Origin: Staphylococcus equorum
GTDB taxonomy: Bacteria; Bacillota; Bacilli; Staphylococcales; Staphylococcaceae
Direction of reading: 5' to 3'
Length of the DNA stretch: 64,000 nt
NCBI RefSeq assembly: GCF_029531845.1
Contig: NZ_JAMBPV010000011.1
Location: 1 to 64,000 of the forward strand
Shown here: one piece after another, positions 26,892 through 36,538 of the stretch
Position numbering within the stretch: position 1 is the first letter of the stretch
Layout of the letters: each line of letters opens with the position of its first letter
Translations under genes and position numbers: made by a program
The notes under the pieces: model-generated
The model's input: only the letters and a program-made list of their open reading frames with translations
Database searches by the model: none
Told to the model about the DNA's origin: nothing

Positions 26892-27449
26892 TTATAGTTC
26901 ATATTTAGTGTCAACTTTGTTTAAAATATTAATCCCAGTTTGATGTTCTTCTATATATGAACCTTCATTTGAAAATAGTATTATTTTTAAATAAAGAAAA
27001 TCCATTACTGAATAACCCATATTTAATGCAAGAATAAACATAAAGTAATGACCAAATTGAGGGAACTGTATGCTAGCATATGCACAGATGCTCGTAATGA
27101 TAATTACAGGTGTAATTAAATCAAAACAAAAGTAATATTTGTTTACAGGTGTATTCACATACGTATTATAAAAAGGGACGGATTTATGTCGCACTAATTT
27201 ATATTTTTTGAAAGATTTATAATAAGGAAACAAAAATATTAAATGAATTGCTTTATGAATAGGGTATAAGATTACCACTAATACTAAAAATACTAAAAAA
27301 TATTGATCCGTTAGTTTCGTATTGGAAAAGAAGTACAAAATTTCATAGGCAATTAAGAATGTAATGATTGTTGTGACTAAACTTAGAAATGCAATTCTAG
27401 GTAAGCCGAAACGTGCATTAATATCAATTTGGCGTGTACATAGATACAT
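26892..27449 (-). CDS. DUF3267-type integral membrane protein
   Basis: A 185-residue protein with four predicted membrane segments (about 18-40, 50-75, 110-130 and 132-155). It resembles DUF3267 proteins, which often carry HExxH. Here the equivalent is H65-K-A-I-H69, with Lys in place of Glu, so zinc-protease activity is unlikely. The start ATG 27449 lies 12 nt after AAAGGAG. Its place between prsA and the ytxH-like gene matches S. aureus. Function is unknown. Confidence 0.7.
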   Translation of the reverse strand: MYLCTRQIDINARFGLPRIAFLSLVTTIITFLIAYEILYFFSNTKLTDQYFLVFLVLVVILYPIHKAIHLIFLFPYYKSFKKYKLVRHKSVPFYNTYVNTPVNKYYFCFDLITPVIIITSICAYASIQFPQFGHYFMFILALNMGYSVMDFLYLKIILFSNEGSYIEEHQTGINILNKVDTKYEL

Positions 27450-27610
27450 AACTAAATCATGCTCCTTTACTTAATAAATAACAGCACTTATATACTTTCG
27501 TATTATCTATCCTAATAGGAAAAAGGTCAAGATAATTTTAAATATGAAATAGGGTATTTATAAAAGAAGAAAAGAACGATTAATTCAACACTTTTATAAG
27601 ATCTTTCATT

Positions 27611-27663
27611 ATATAAAAAGCGCTGTAAACCTTATTATGGACAATGCTTAGGTTTACAGCGCT
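27611..27663 (-). terminator. Terminator of the YtxH-like gene
   Basis: AGCGCTGTAAACCT (27619-27632) pairs exactly with AGGTTTACAGCGCT (27650-27663). The minus strand reads into a T run. Confidence 0.88.
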
Positions 27664-27713
27664 ATGTTTAGGTTTGTTAGGTGTTTTAAAACAATCAATT
27701 TAATAACTGTAGG

Positions 27714-28085
27714 TTATTTATCTTTTTCAAAAGTTTTACTGATTTCTTCGCCACGATTTTGTAAATTCTCGATATGAGACTGTAATTTTTCAATGTTAGG
27801 ATTGATATCAGATTTGAAGTCACCAATCATTGTTTTTACTTCATCACCAATCGTACTACCAAATTCTGTACTCTCAGATTTGATTTGAGATATATAATTC
27901 GTTATATCATTTATACTTTGCTTAATGGTATTAATTTCTCTATCAACTTCTGATTCAGCGCCGGCAGGTCTTCTTGTTTGTGCATTAAATTGGTTAGAAT
28001 CTCTTTTATCGCGATTCATCAAAGCAAAGCCAAGACCAGTTGCAACGCCAGCACTAAGACCTAATAATATTTGAGCTGTTTTCAT
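27714..28085 (-). CDS. YtxH-domain membrane-anchored protein
   Basis: A 123-residue protein with one N-terminal membrane helix (about 4-22, glycine-rich) and a long, charged, helical tail, typical of the YtxH general-stress family. ATG 28085 follows GAGGAG. Longer in-frame readings lack a site. The role in the cell is unknown. In S. aureus the homologue also lies next to hit. Confidence 0.82.
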   Translation of the reverse strand: MKTAQILLGLSAGVATGLGFALMNRDKRDSNQFNAQTRRPAGAESEVDREINTIKQSINDITNYISQIKSESTEFGSTIGDEVKTMIGDFKSDINPNIEKLQSHIENLQNRGEEISKTFEKDK

Positions 28086-28164
28086 AAAAATTCTCCTCAT
28101 TTCTAAATAATATCGCATTCTTTAATATGTTTTATATACCCCATATGAGATAAGATAAGCATAT

Positions 28165-28590
28165 TTATTCGAATTGAGCCGCTATTTCTTGTGCAATTGT
28201 AGCTTTTTGGTCATCATCAATCGTATCTTCATGCGTTTCCCATTTATAGCCAAAGCCATCGACATCATTTTCATATCTTGGTAAAAAGTGGAAATGAAGA
28301 TGAAAGACAGATTGATCGGCAAATTCACCATTATTCTGTATAATATTTAATCCATCAGGGTTGAATGCTTTTTTAATCGCATTTGCTACTTTAGGTAATG
28401 CTGCACCAATATGTTTCATCGTTTCACTATCTGTTTCGAAAATATTAGCTGATGCTTTTTTAGGAACTAATAATGTGTGACCTTTTGTAACTTGAGAAAT
28501 GTCTAAAAATGCGTAAACATAATCATCTTCGTATACTTTGTAACTAGGTATGTCACCATCTATAATTTTACTAAAGATTGTTTCTGACAT
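28165..28590 (-). CDS. hit: HIT-family nucleotide hydrolase
   Basis: A 141-residue protein with the histidine triad HLHFHFLPR (near residue 97-105) and the N-terminal FSKIIDGDIPSYKVYEDD segment typical of HIT/HinT. Such enzymes hydrolyse adenosine phosphoramidates and dinucleoside polyphosphates. ATG 28590 follows AAGGAG. It is divergent from ecsA, as in Bacillus and S. aureus. Confidence 0.93.
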   Translation of the reverse strand: MSETIFSKIIDGDIPSYKVYEDDYVYAFLDISQVTKGHTLLVPKKASANIFETDSETMKHIGAALPKVANAIKKAFNPDGLNIIQNNGEFADQSVFHLHFHFLPRYENDVDGFGYKWETHEDTIDDDQKATIAQEIAAQFE

Positions 28591-28717
28591 GAATCTTCAC
28601 TCCTTGTAAGATTGTTACTGACTATTATAGCATTAGTATATTATTTCCGTCATTTTTCGCAGTAAATTTATGCCTATAGACTGATTTTTGATACAATATA
28701 ATTTGTGGAGGTGCCAT

Positions 28718-29455
28718 ATGACAGTAAAAATAGAACATTTAACAGGTGGGTATGGTAAACGACCTGTAATTAAAAATATAAATTTTGAATTGGCCCAAGG
28801 TGAAATTGTTGGGCTTATTGGTTTAAACGGAGCAGGTAAAAGTACGACAATCAAGCACATGCTTGGTTTACTGACACCTATGGAAGGTGAAATGACAATT
28901 TCTGATATTAATATAAAACAAGATGTTGAAACTTATAGAAGGAAATTATCCTATATTCCAGAATCTCCAGTTATCTATGAAGAGCTAACATTGCAAGAAC
29001 ATATTTATATGACAGCTATGGCTTATAATATTAGTAAAGAAGCTGCAATGGAAAAAGCACAACCTTTATTAAAAACATTTCGTTTAGAAGATAAATTGGA
29101 TATATTTCCAAGCCATTTTTCTAAAGGTATGAAGCAAAAAGTAATGATTATTTGTGCTTTTATTGTAGATCCAGAATTATACATTATTGATGAACCGTTT
29201 CTTGGATTAGATCCTCTAGGCATTCAATCAATGTTAGATTTAATGGTCGAGAAAAAAGACGAAGGTCGTACTGTATTAATGAGTACACATATTTTAGCAA
29301 CTGCAGAAAGATATTGCGATAGATTCTTAATTATGGATGAGGGTCAAATTGTAGCATTCGGAAACTTAGATGAACTAAGAGCACAAACAGGATTAGAAGG
29401 TAAAACATTGGATGAAATATATATACATGTCACACAAGGTGGCCAACAAACATGA
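28718..29455 (+). CDS. ecsA: ABC transporter ATP-binding protein EcsA
   Basis: A 245-residue ATPase with Walker A GLNGAGKST (about 36-44), a signature region HFSKGMKQK and Walker B LYIIDEPFLGLD. ATG 28718 follows GGAGGT. The upstream in-frame ATG at 28688 lacks a site. It pairs with EcsB, overlapping it by 4 nt (ATGA). In B. subtilis EcsAB affects secretion and intramembrane proteolysis by RasP; in S. aureus it affects growth and peptide export. Confidence 0.92.
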   Translation: MTVKIEHLTGGYGKRPVIKNINFELAQGEIVGLIGLNGAGKSTTIKHMLGLLTPMEGEMTISDINIKQDVETYRRKLSYIPESPVIYEELTLQEHIYMTAMAYNISKEAAMEKAQPLLKTFRLEDKLDIFPSHFSKGMKQKVMIICAFIVDPELYIIDEPFLGLDPLGIQSMLDLMVEKKDEGRTVLMSTHILATAERYCDRFLIMDEGQIVAFGNLDELRAQTGLEGKTLDEIYIHVTQGGQQT

Positions 29456-30675
29456 ACCAAAATGCGAAACAATTATTTAGTACAAGAAAACAAGAGATAA
29501 GCAAAGAAAAACAATACTATAATAAATTCATATTTAATGGGCATTTCTCTGTATTTCTTGTAATTATGTTTGGTGCCTTTCTTGTAGGCTATGGTGATTG
29601 GCTACAATCTATACCAAAGCATTTTAATTACGCTTTGGTTGCTAGTATCGTCGTAGCGTTAACATCTATGTTTCCAATTAGAACGTTGCTTAAAGATGCA
29701 GATAGACTTTTTCTATTACCATTTGAAAAACACATGTCGGAATATATGAAACATAGTTTGGTTTATAGTTACTTTTCTCGAATAGGGTTTCAAGTATTAA
29801 TACTAATTGTGTTATTCCCATTGTTTTTTGTAATTAATAATCAAACGTTTGGTTTTTATATTTTGTTTGCTGTATTAGCACTTATTTTTCCATTATTAGG
29901 GTTATTATTAAAATGGCAATGGTACAAGTACCGATTAGAAGGTTGGTCTCTTTATGTATTACTCTTTATTATTTTCACCTCGGGATATTACTTAGCATTA
30001 GAGCCGAAACAATTATCAAGTCTCACATCTATTTTTGTTCTCGTGGGTATAACGATGTTGATCCGTTATCAAAATAAGACACATTTATATCCTTGGGAAA
30101 AAATGATTAAATCAGAGCACCAACATCACATGAATTATTATAAATTCGTTAATATGTTTACGGATGTGAAACATCTTAAAGAAACAGCGGTAAGAAGAAG
30201 TTATCTAGATCCATTGCTAATTACGCCTAAGCGTAAAAGGTTTAATTCAAATTATATGTATCTTTATCTTTTTATAAGAAGTTTTGTACGTGGTAAAGAT
30301 GCTTTTAATATCATTTTAAGATTAGTAGTACTTGCGCTAGTTTTAATGTTTTGGTTAGAACAACCCATTATTATGTTAATTATCGGTAGTTTGTTTATGT
30401 ACATTATCTTATTACAAATGGCACAATTTTATACACAACAAGCCTACGGTTTGTGGCCACAAGTATGGCCAGTTACTGAATCAAAAGTAATAAAAGGATA
30501 CGAACAATTCTTATATAGATTAATGCTGATTGTAGGAGCGTTATTTATTATCGTTTATGCTTTTGTATTTCCACTTTATAGTTACTTTGGTTTGTTATTC
30601 TTCCTTGTAGGTTGGCTAACAATTATAAATGTAATTAAAAAACTTAAATATCAAGAAACATTGTTAAGAGATTAA
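29452..30675 (+). CDS. ecsB: ABC transporter permease EcsB
   Basis: A 407-residue membrane protein with about eight hydrophobic segments, in two blocks (about 22-195 and 280-400), separated by a basic cytoplasmic loop. It matches EcsB in length and in its partner gene. The third Bacillus gene, ecsC, is absent, as in S. aureus. The substrate is not established. Confidence 0.9.
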   Translation: MNQNAKQLFSTRKQEISKEKQYYNKFIFNGHFSVFLVIMFGAFLVGYGDWLQSIPKHFNYALVASIVVALTSMFPIRTLLKDADRLFLLPFEKHMSEYMKHSLVYSYFSRIGFQVLILIVLFPLFFVINNQTFGFYILFAVLALIFPLLGLLLKWQWYKYRLEGWSLYVLLFIIFTSGYYLALEPKQLSSLTSIFVLVGITMLIRYQNKTHLYPWEKMIKSEHQHHMNYYKFVNMFTDVKHLKETAVRRSYLDPLLITPKRKRFNSNYMYLYLFIRSFVRGKDAFNIILRLVVLALVLMFWLEQPIIMLIIGSLFMYIILLQMAQFYTQQAYGLWPQVWPVTESKVIKGYEQFLYRLMLIVGALFIIVYAFVFPLYSYFGLLFFLVGWLTIINVIKKLKYQETLLRD

Positions 30676-30676
30676 A

Positions 30677-30733
30677 AAAGTCGTTTCTCGATGCGCTAGA
30701 TAGTTTATCTAGCGCATAAGAAACGACTTTTTA
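30677..30733. terminator. Bidirectional terminator between ecsB and traP
   Basis: A two-part hairpin: outer arms AAAAGTCGTTTCT/AGAAACGACTTTT and inner arms ATGCGCTAGAT/ATCTAGCGCAT. It is flanked by A and T runs on both sides and lies between convergent genes. Confidence 0.9.
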
Positions 30734-30757
30734 TTTTAATAATTGTAATTTTCAATA

Positions 30758-31261
30758 TTAATTGTCATCAATCGGGAATAAATGTCTTTCAAAATAGCTC
30801 GAATGTTGACGACTTGAGCCAAAGAATTGGCTTAACGCTAGTTTATCAAAGTTGTCTTTGAATATAGGCGAAGCTCTAAAATCTTCATAAGCATTTCTAC
30901 TTTCGAAGCCAAAGTAAATCTTATATGTTAAACCTTGTTCTGGCTTTAAGAAACGATAACTTCTATAACCAGCAAATTGATTGAAATCAGTAGAAAAACC
31001 TTCCAATTTTTTTTCTAATTGGTAAGCATGATCTTCTGAAGTCGGAATAAATAGTACTGAATAAAAGTTATTCTCATCTAAATCACCATCAGCCTTTAGA
31101 ACTTCATAAACTAAAGGTTGTTTTAAAACGGATTGATCATCTGTTTCTTCAATGATTACTGAAGAGTCAGAAGCTGAAAATTGTAATAAGTTATGACCAG
31201 GGTTATTAAGTCTGATTTGATTCAAATAACCAAAAGTACCATAAGATGCATAAATTTTCAT
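30758..31261 (-). CDS. traP: TRAP family protein
   Basis: A 167-residue protein identical in length to S. aureus TraP, with an antibiotic-biosynthesis-monooxygenase-type fold in the C-terminal half (YRSYRFLKPEQGLTYKIYFG). It was described as the target of RNAIII-activating protein, but its role in quorum sensing is disputed. Other work points to oxidative stress and DNA damage. ATG 31261 follows GGGGGAAA. It lies between ecsB and hemE as in S. aureus. Confidence 0.92.
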   Translation of the reverse strand: MKIYASYGTFGYLNQIRLNNPGHNLLQFSASDSSVIIEETDDQSVLKQPLVYEVLKADGDLDENNFYSVLFIPTSEDHAYQLEKKLEGFSTDFNQFAGYRSYRFLKPEQGLTYKIYFGFESRNAYEDFRASPIFKDNFDKLALSQFFGSSRQHSSYFERHLFPIDDN

Positions 31262-31521
31262 AAGATTTCCCCCTTGCTTTGTTTAAGAAAGTGCGTATAA
31301 CTATTATACTGTACTATAGATATATCTATTTTATCAAATAAATATAAAAATAGTCTTTGATAACATTATAATAGATTTCTAATAGAAAACAATAGTCAAA
31401 TGATTAAGATGATAAAAGTAGACTGTTTGTCTTTTTTATGACATTTTAACACAATGAAATACGGGATATATAACAGTATGGTATTATAGATAAGAATGAT
31501 TATAATGTAGGAGGATTCAAG

Positions 31522-32556
31522 GTGCATAATAAAAATAATACAATCCTAGATATGATAAATGGTGAGGCGGTAAACCACACACCAGTATGGTTTATGCGTC
31601 AAGCTGGTAGATCACAGCCTGAATATAGAAAGTTGAAAGAGAAGTATTCCTTATTTGAAATTACACATCAACCTGAGTTATGTGCTTATGTTACACATTT
31701 ACCAGTTGATAATTATAATACTGATGCAGCAGTGCTATATAAAGATATTATGACACCACTTCAGCCGATAGGGGTAGATGTCGAGATTAAATCTGGTATA
31801 GGTCCAGTAATTCATAATCCTATAAAAAATATACACGACGTTGAAAAGTTAGGGAAGATTGATCCTAAGCGTGATGTACCTTATGTTTTAGACACAATTA
31901 AAATATTGACTGAAGAAAAATTAAATGTGCCATTGATCGGTTTTACAGGAGCGCCATTCACATTAGCGAGTTATATGATTGAAGGTGGACCTTCAAAGAA
32001 TTATAATTTTACTAAGGCAATGATGTATAGTGACGAAACAACTTGGTTTGCACTTATGGATCATTTAGTAGATATGTCCATCACGTATACATCTGCTCAA
32101 GTTGAGGCTGGAGCAGAGATAATTCAAGTGTTCGATTCTTGGGCTGGGGCATTAAATGTAAAAGACTATCGATATTATATTAAACCAGCAATGGAGAAAC
32201 TTATTAATGGTATAAAAGCGAAGCATGATGTACCTGTAATATTATTTGGTGTAGGTGCGAGTCATTTAGCACATGAATGGAATTCATTACCTATCGATGT
32301 ATTAGGTTTAGATTGGAGACTTTCTATCAAAGAAGCTGGAGATTTGAATATCACTAGAACCTTACAAGGCAATTTAGACCCTTCATTGTTATTAGCACCA
32401 TGGGACGTTATTGAAGAAAGACTAAAACCAATATTAGATCAAGGTATGGAACATGGACAGCACATTTTCAACCTTGGGCATGGCGTCTTCCCAGAAGTTA
32501 AACCAGAGACACTTAAACGTATAACAACATTTGTTCATGATTATACTAAGAGATAG
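31522..32556 (+). CDS. hemE: Uroporphyrinogen decarboxylase
   Basis: A 344-residue enzyme converting uroporphyrinogen III to coproporphyrinogen III in the cytoplasm. The active-site motif [14 protein letters not shown] is at about 22-35, and [13 protein letters not shown] is intact. The start is GTG 31522, after AGGAGG at 31508-31514. hemH begins 84 nt downstream and hemY follows. This is the standard hemEHY operon of Firmicutes. Confidence 0.96.
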   Translation: MHNKNNTILDMINGEAVNHTPVWFMRQAGRSQPEYRKLKEKYSLFEITHQPELCAYVTHLPVDNYNTDAAVLYKDIMTPLQPIGVDVEIKSGIGPVIHNPIKNIHDVEKLGKIDPKRDVPYVLDTIKILTEEKLNVPLIGFTGAPFTLASYMIEGGPSKNYNFTKAMMYSDETTWFALMDHLVDMSITYTSAQVEAGAEIIQVFDSWAGALNVKDYRYYIKPAMEKLINGIKAKHDVPVILFGVGASHLAHEWNSLPIDVLGLDWRLSIKEAGDLNITRTLQGNLDPSLLLAPWDVIEERLKPILDQGMEHGQHIFNLGHGVFPEVKPETLKRITTFVHDYTKR

Positions 32557-32640
32557 TAGACATAAACACACGTCATCAAGAGTAACAATTTATTATGTCA
32601 TATACATCTAAAATTTATTATACAAAAGGATGATTTTAAA

Positions 32641-33564
32641 ATGACAAAAACAATAGGCTTATTAGTTATGGCATATGGGACGCCATATCAAGAAAGTGAT
32701 ATTGAGGCTTATTACACAGATATTAGACATGGAAAAAAACCTACAGAAGCAGAACTACAAGATTTAAAAGATAGATACAAACATATCGGTGGGTTATCAC
32801 CATTAGCTAATACAACAAATCGTCAAGCTGAAACACTATGTGATGCACTAAACGAGGCGTACAGTGATGTTGAATTTAAATTATACATTGGTTTAAAACA
32901 CATACATCCGTTTATAGAAGATGCAGTCCAATCGATGCATGATGAAGGTATCAAAGAAGCTGTGACAGTAGTATTAGCTCCACATTATTCTAGTTTCTCA
33001 GTAGGTTCATATAATACAAGAGCTCAAAAAGAAGCGGATAAATATGGCATAACATTTAAACATGTAGAACATTATTATCAACAACCTAAATTCATTCAAT
33101 ATTGGACAGAAAAAGTGAATGAATCATTATCGGCAATTCCAGAAGAAGAACACGATGAGACAGTGTTAATTGTATCAGCGCATAGCCTACCAAAAGGACT
33201 TATTGAGCAAAACAATGATCCATATCCAAATGAGTTGCATCATACGGCACAATTATTAGAAGAACATTCTAATATTAGCCACGTAGCTGAAGGATGGCAA
33301 TCTGAAGGCAATACTGGTACACCGTGGTTAGGGCCTGACGTTCAAGATTTAACTAGAGCGTTATATAAAGAACATGGATTTAAAAATTTCATTTACACTC
33401 CTGTTGGTTTCGTATGTGAACATTTAGAAGTGTTATATGATAACGATTATGAATGTAAAGTAATCTGCGATGAATTAGGGGTTAACTATTACCGCCCGTC
33501 AATGCCTGATACGGATTCATTATTTATTGGAGCAATCGTTGATGAAATCAAAAATGTTTATTAA
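32641..33564 (+). CDS. hemH: Coproporphyrin ferrochelatase
   Basis: A 307-residue ferrochelatase (also named CpfC). It inserts iron into coproporphyrin III in the coproporphyrin-dependent haem pathway used by Firmicutes. The metal-ligand His lies in VSAHSLPKGL (about 180), with a conserved Glu in the C-terminal VCEHLEVLYD. Length fits the soluble Bacillus-type enzyme. RBS AAAGGATG is seen before ATG 32641. Confidence 0.95.
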   Translation: MTKTIGLLVMAYGTPYQESDIEAYYTDIRHGKKPTEAELQDLKDRYKHIGGLSPLANTTNRQAETLCDALNEAYSDVEFKLYIGLKHIHPFIEDAVQSMHDEGIKEAVTVVLAPHYSSFSVGSYNTRAQKEADKYGITFKHVEHYYQQPKFIQYWTEKVNESLSAIPEEEHDETVLIVSAHSLPKGLIEQNNDPYPNELHHTAQLLEEHSNISHVAEGWQSEGNTGTPWLGPDVQDLTRALYKEHGFKNFIYTPVGFVCEHLEVLYDNDYECKVICDELGVNYYRPSMPDTDSLFIGAIVDEIKNVY

Positions 33565-33581
33565 AGGAAGCGTGAACTATT

Positions 33582-34976
33582 TTGACTAAAAGTATTGCGA
33601 TTATTGGTGCTGGTATTACAGGTTTATCAAGTGCATATTTTATTAAAAAACAACGACCTGACATTGATGTCACTATATATGAAGCATCTAATAGAACTGG
33701 TGGTAAAATTCAAACATATAGAACTGAAGGTTACACCATCGAACTTGGGCCAGAATCCTATTTAGGGCGCAAACAGATAATGACAGATATTGCTAAAAAG
33801 ATTGGTTTAGAAAATGATCTTATTACAAACCAAACGGGGCAGTCTTATATATATGCTAAAAATAAATTATTCCCCATACCAGGCGGATCAATTTTAGGTG
33901 TACCAACTGATATTAAACCATTTTTAAAGACAAAATTAATTTCTCCTACAGGTAAATTAACAGCTGGGTTAGATTTATTTAAGAAATCGATAGAAATGAA
34001 GCGTGATATTTCAGTAGGTTCATTTTTCCGTCAACGCTTAGGGGATGAAATGTTAGAAAACTTAATAGAACCTCTAATGGGTGGCATTTACGGTACGAAT
34101 ATAGATGACTTGAGTTTGATGAGTACTTTTCCAGAATTCAAACATAGAGAAGAACAATTTGGTAGCTTAATTAAAGGTATGCGATATGAAAAAGAACAGC
34201 GACAGAAACAACGTCAACTATACCCAGGTGCGCCAAAAGGTCAATTCAAGCAATTCAGACATGGTTTGAGTTCATTTATAGAGGCTTTAACAAAATATGT
34301 ATTAAATCAAGGTGTCAAAATAGAATTTAACACGCCTATTCAAGATATCACCGTTGCTCAAAAATCTTATGAAATCGTCACAGCCGAAACGAAAATTGAA
34401 TATGATGGTGCCTTAGTTACTACGCCACACCAAACATTTATGCAATGGTTTGGCAATGATCCGTGCTTTGACTATTTCAATACAATGGATTCTACAACTG
34501 TTGCAACAGTTGTATTAGCTTTTGATGAGGAAAATATTGAAAATACATATGACGGCACTGGATTTGTCATTGCGCGTACAAGTGAGACGAGTATCACTGC
34601 ATGTACATGGACAAGTAAAAAATGGCCATTTACAACGCCAGAAGGTAAAGTTCTTATTCGTGCATACGTAGGTAAACCTAATGACACGGTCGTGGACGAT
34701 CACACAGATGAGGAAATTGTAAATATTGTTAAAAAAGATTTGAGTCAAATGATGACATTTAAAGGTGCACCAGATTTTAGCATCGTGAATAGATTACCTA
34801 AAAGTATGCCACAGTATCATGTAGGCCATATAGATCGAATTAAAGAAGTACAAGCACATATTAGAACAAGTTATCCAAGACTACGTATTACTGGTGCTTC
34901 ATTTGAAGCAGTAGGGTTACCTGACTGTATTCAACAAGGCAAAAATGCTGTAGAAGAATTAATAGCTGAACTATAA
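33582..34976 (+). CDS. hemY: Coproporphyrinogen III oxidase (HemY type)
   Basis: A 464-residue FAD enzyme (also called HemG or CgoX) that oxidises coproporphyrinogen III to coproporphyrin III. The N-terminal dinucleotide fold GAGITGLSSAY (about 8-18) is followed by a GGKIQTYR segment. The C-terminal FAD contact GLPDCIQQGKNAVEEL is present. The start is TTG 33582, 11 bases after AAAGGAAG and 17 nt after hemH. It completes the hemEHY operon. Confidence 0.94.
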   Translation: MTKSIAIIGAGITGLSSAYFIKKQRPDIDVTIYEASNRTGGKIQTYRTEGYTIELGPESYLGRKQIMTDIAKKIGLENDLITNQTGQSYIYAKNKLFPIPGGSILGVPTDIKPFLKTKLISPTGKLTAGLDLFKKSIEMKRDISVGSFFRQRLGDEMLENLIEPLMGGIYGTNIDDLSLMSTFPEFKHREEQFGSLIKGMRYEKEQRQKQRQLYPGAPKGQFKQFRHGLSSFIEALTKYVLNQGVKIEFNTPIQDITVAQKSYEIVTAETKIEYDGALVTTPHQTFMQWFGNDPCFDYFNTMDSTTVATVVLAFDEENIENTYDGTGFVIARTSETSITACTWTSKKWPFTTPEGKVLIRAYVGKPNDTVVDDHTDEEIVNIVKKDLSQMMTFKGAPDFSIVNRLPKSMPQYHVGHIDRIKEVQAHIRTSYPRLRITGASFEAVGLPDCIQQGKNAVEELIAEL

Positions 34977-34987
34977 TAGAAAGTTTA

Positions 34988-35043
34988 AAAAGTCGTTTTT
35001 CGATATAATAAGTTATTATATCGAAGTAGCGGCTTTTTTTATA
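34988..35043 (+). terminator. Terminator of the hemEHY operon
   Basis: Inner arms TCGATATAAT (35001-35010) and ATTATATCGA (35016-35025) sit within outer arms AAAGTCG/CGGCTTT, with seven T at the end. Confidence 0.88.
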
Positions 35044-35168
35044 TTTTTAATTGTTGGATAATTTAATATTTATAACAATTGTGAGATACTTATTAAAATA
35101 GCGTAGTAGAAACGTATGTAGTAGCAATTAAACAATATATTATGAGCTATTGTACAGGGGGAGTATTT

Positions 35169-35726
35169 ATGACAGATATTATAATTGTACATTCAAAAAT
35201 TGGAGATGCTACAAATCATTGGTATAAATGGTTAGCTAATAATCTTATTTTAGAAGGTTACAATGTAACATTATTTGATTTACCAGTAGAAGAAAATGAT
35301 AATCTTGAGCAGTGGGTGGAAAGAATGAAAGACCAGATCACTGTTAAAAAATATGAAACGTATTTTATAACACATGGTTTTGGCACTTTAGCGTCACTAA
35401 AGTATATAGAAGAAATGAATATAAACCACATCGAAGGATTGTTTAGTGTTGCAGGCTTTATGGATGACGCGGAAGAAATAGATGCCTACATCGATCCTGA
35501 AACAAAAGCAATCGATTATGAGATTGTTAAAAATAAAGTAGATCAATTTTATGGTTTATGTTCTAAAAATGATGAATATGTATCATACTTAGAAACTAAA
35601 AGATTAATGGATACATTAAATGGTGTATGTAAAGTAACAGAGAACGGCGGCCATTTTATGGAAGATGACGGCTTTACCACATTCACAATTTTACACGGAA
35701 AAATGCAAGGTATCATGAGTAAGTAA
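35169..35726 (+). CDS. RBBP9/YdeN-like alpha/beta-hydrolase fold protein, nucleophile lost
   Basis: A 185-residue protein resembling the small serine hydrolases of the RBBP9 family. The nucleophile elbow GHSxG reads T68-H-G-F-G72, so the catalytic Ser is Gly. Downstream candidates for the acid (KNDEY) and His (NGGHF) remain. Hydrolytic activity is therefore doubtful, and a binding role is possible. ATG 35169 follows GGGGGAG. The upstream in-frame ATG at 35142 lacks a site. It is monocistronic between the haem operon and the second tRNA cluster. Confidence 0.72.
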   Translation: MTDIIIVHSKIGDATNHWYKWLANNLILEGYNVTLFDLPVEENDNLEQWVERMKDQITVKKYETYFITHGFGTLASLKYIEEMNINHIEGLFSVAGFMDDAEEIDAYIDPETKAIDYEIVKNKVDQFYGLCSKNDEYVSYLETKRLMDTLNGVCKVTENGGHFMEDDGFTTFTILHGKMQGIMSK

Positions 35727-36042
35727 TTTATTATTTAACATTGAAGAACATTATTTAACTAATTATTGTTCTTTAATGTACAAAGCTGAATGTAATGACA
35801 TTACTATAAATGTAGTATTTAAGTATGAAAACAATAGAATTTTGTATAAATAAGGAACTAAAGATAAAATATTATTATTATATTCCTTTTTTACACAAAA
35901 TAGTTCATAAAAGTTATTGACTAAAGTGTCGGGAATTTATATACTAAGTTAGTATTGATTGATAGGAGATGTGCAAACATCAATTATCGCATTAAAGTTT
36001 TAACTCCTGATTAAGCCAATGTAAATTACTTTTAAAAAGTTG
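35727..36042. other. Gene-free leader region upstream of the second tRNA cluster
   Basis: No ORF with a ribosome binding site is visible. A weak hairpin with arms at 35738-35750 and 35767-35779 follows the hydrolase gene but lacks a T run. A strong promoter sits at 35917-35945 and a second at 36043-36072. Confidence 0.5.
35917..35945 (+). promoter_or_regulatory. Distal promoter of the second tRNA cluster
   Basis: TTGACT (35917-35922), 17-nt spacer, TATACT (35940-35945). It would give a leader of about 150 nt before the first tRNA. Confidence 0.65.
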
Positions 36043-36072
36043 TTGACATTAAGTAAAGATTTATGGTATATT
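36043..36072 (+). promoter_or_regulatory. Proximal promoter of the second tRNA cluster
   Basis: Perfect -35 TTGACA (36043-36048), 18-nt spacer, TATATT (36067-36072), about 30 nt before the tRNA-fMet gene. Tandem promoters are usual for stable-RNA operons. Confidence 0.75.
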
Positions 36073-36101
36073 AATTGGGTAGGCGTCATTAATATTATTA
36101 C

Positions 36102-36173
<72 letters not shown>

Positions 36174-36185
36174 TTTTTTATTTTA

Positions 36186-36261
36186 GGTCTCGTAGTGTAG
36201 CGGTTAACACGCCTGCCTGTCACGCAGGAGATCGCGGGTTCGATTCCCGTCGAGACCGCCA
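36186..36261 (+). tRNA. tRNA-Asp(GTC), copy 2
   Basis: Acceptor arms GGTCTCG/CGAGACC, anticodon GTC, encoded CCA. Relative to copy 1, both the acceptor and the T stem carry paired, compensating changes. Confidence 0.97.
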
Positions 36262-36271
36262 TTATCATTAT

Positions 36272-36344
36272 GGTTCAGTAGCTCAGTTGGTAGAGCAATG
36301 GATTGAAGCTCCATGTGTCGGCAGTTCGACTCTGTCCTGAACCA
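36272..36344 (+). tRNA. tRNA-Phe(GAA), copy 2
   Basis: As the copy at 1421-1493, but with fully Watson-Crick acceptor arms GGTTCAG/CTGAACC. Confidence 0.96.
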
Positions 36345-36364
36345 TTTTTTTAAATATTAACTTT

Positions 36365-36441
36365 GGCGGTTGTGGTGAAGTGGTTAACACATCGGATTGT
36401 GGTTCCGACACGCGTGGGTTCGATCCCCATCATCCGCCCCA
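36365..36441 (+). tRNA. tRNA-His(GTG), copy 2
   Basis: Extra 5' G at 36365 opposite C36438, anticodon GTG, encoded CCA. It shares the T-T opposition in the acceptor stem (36370/36433) with copy 1. Confidence 0.95.
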
Positions 36442-36454
36442 TAATCATTAATAA

Positions 36455-36528
36455 GCGGGTGTAGTTTAATGGGAAAACCTCAGCCTTCCAAGCTGATGTT
36501 GTGGGTTCGATTCCCATCACCCGCTCCA
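36455..36528 (+). tRNA. tRNA-Gly(TCC), proteinogenic
   Basis: Acceptor arms GCGGGTG/CACCCGC, anticodon loop CTTCCAA (anticodon TCC), encoded CCA. Unlike the array at 2009-2362 it keeps G residues in the D-loop (AATGGGAAAA) and a canonical TTCGATT T-loop, so it serves translation. Confidence 0.95.
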
Positions 36529-36538
36529 TTTTAATTAT

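Noticed and set aside
26712..27663. Possible regulatory family of AGCG-type hairpins at 8964, 26712 and 27619
   Set aside because: Each sits just after a gene and ends in a T run in the right direction, so ordinary terminators explain them.
35738..35779. Possible terminator after the RBBP9-like gene
   Set aside because: The arms pair only partly and no T run follows, so I do not call it.
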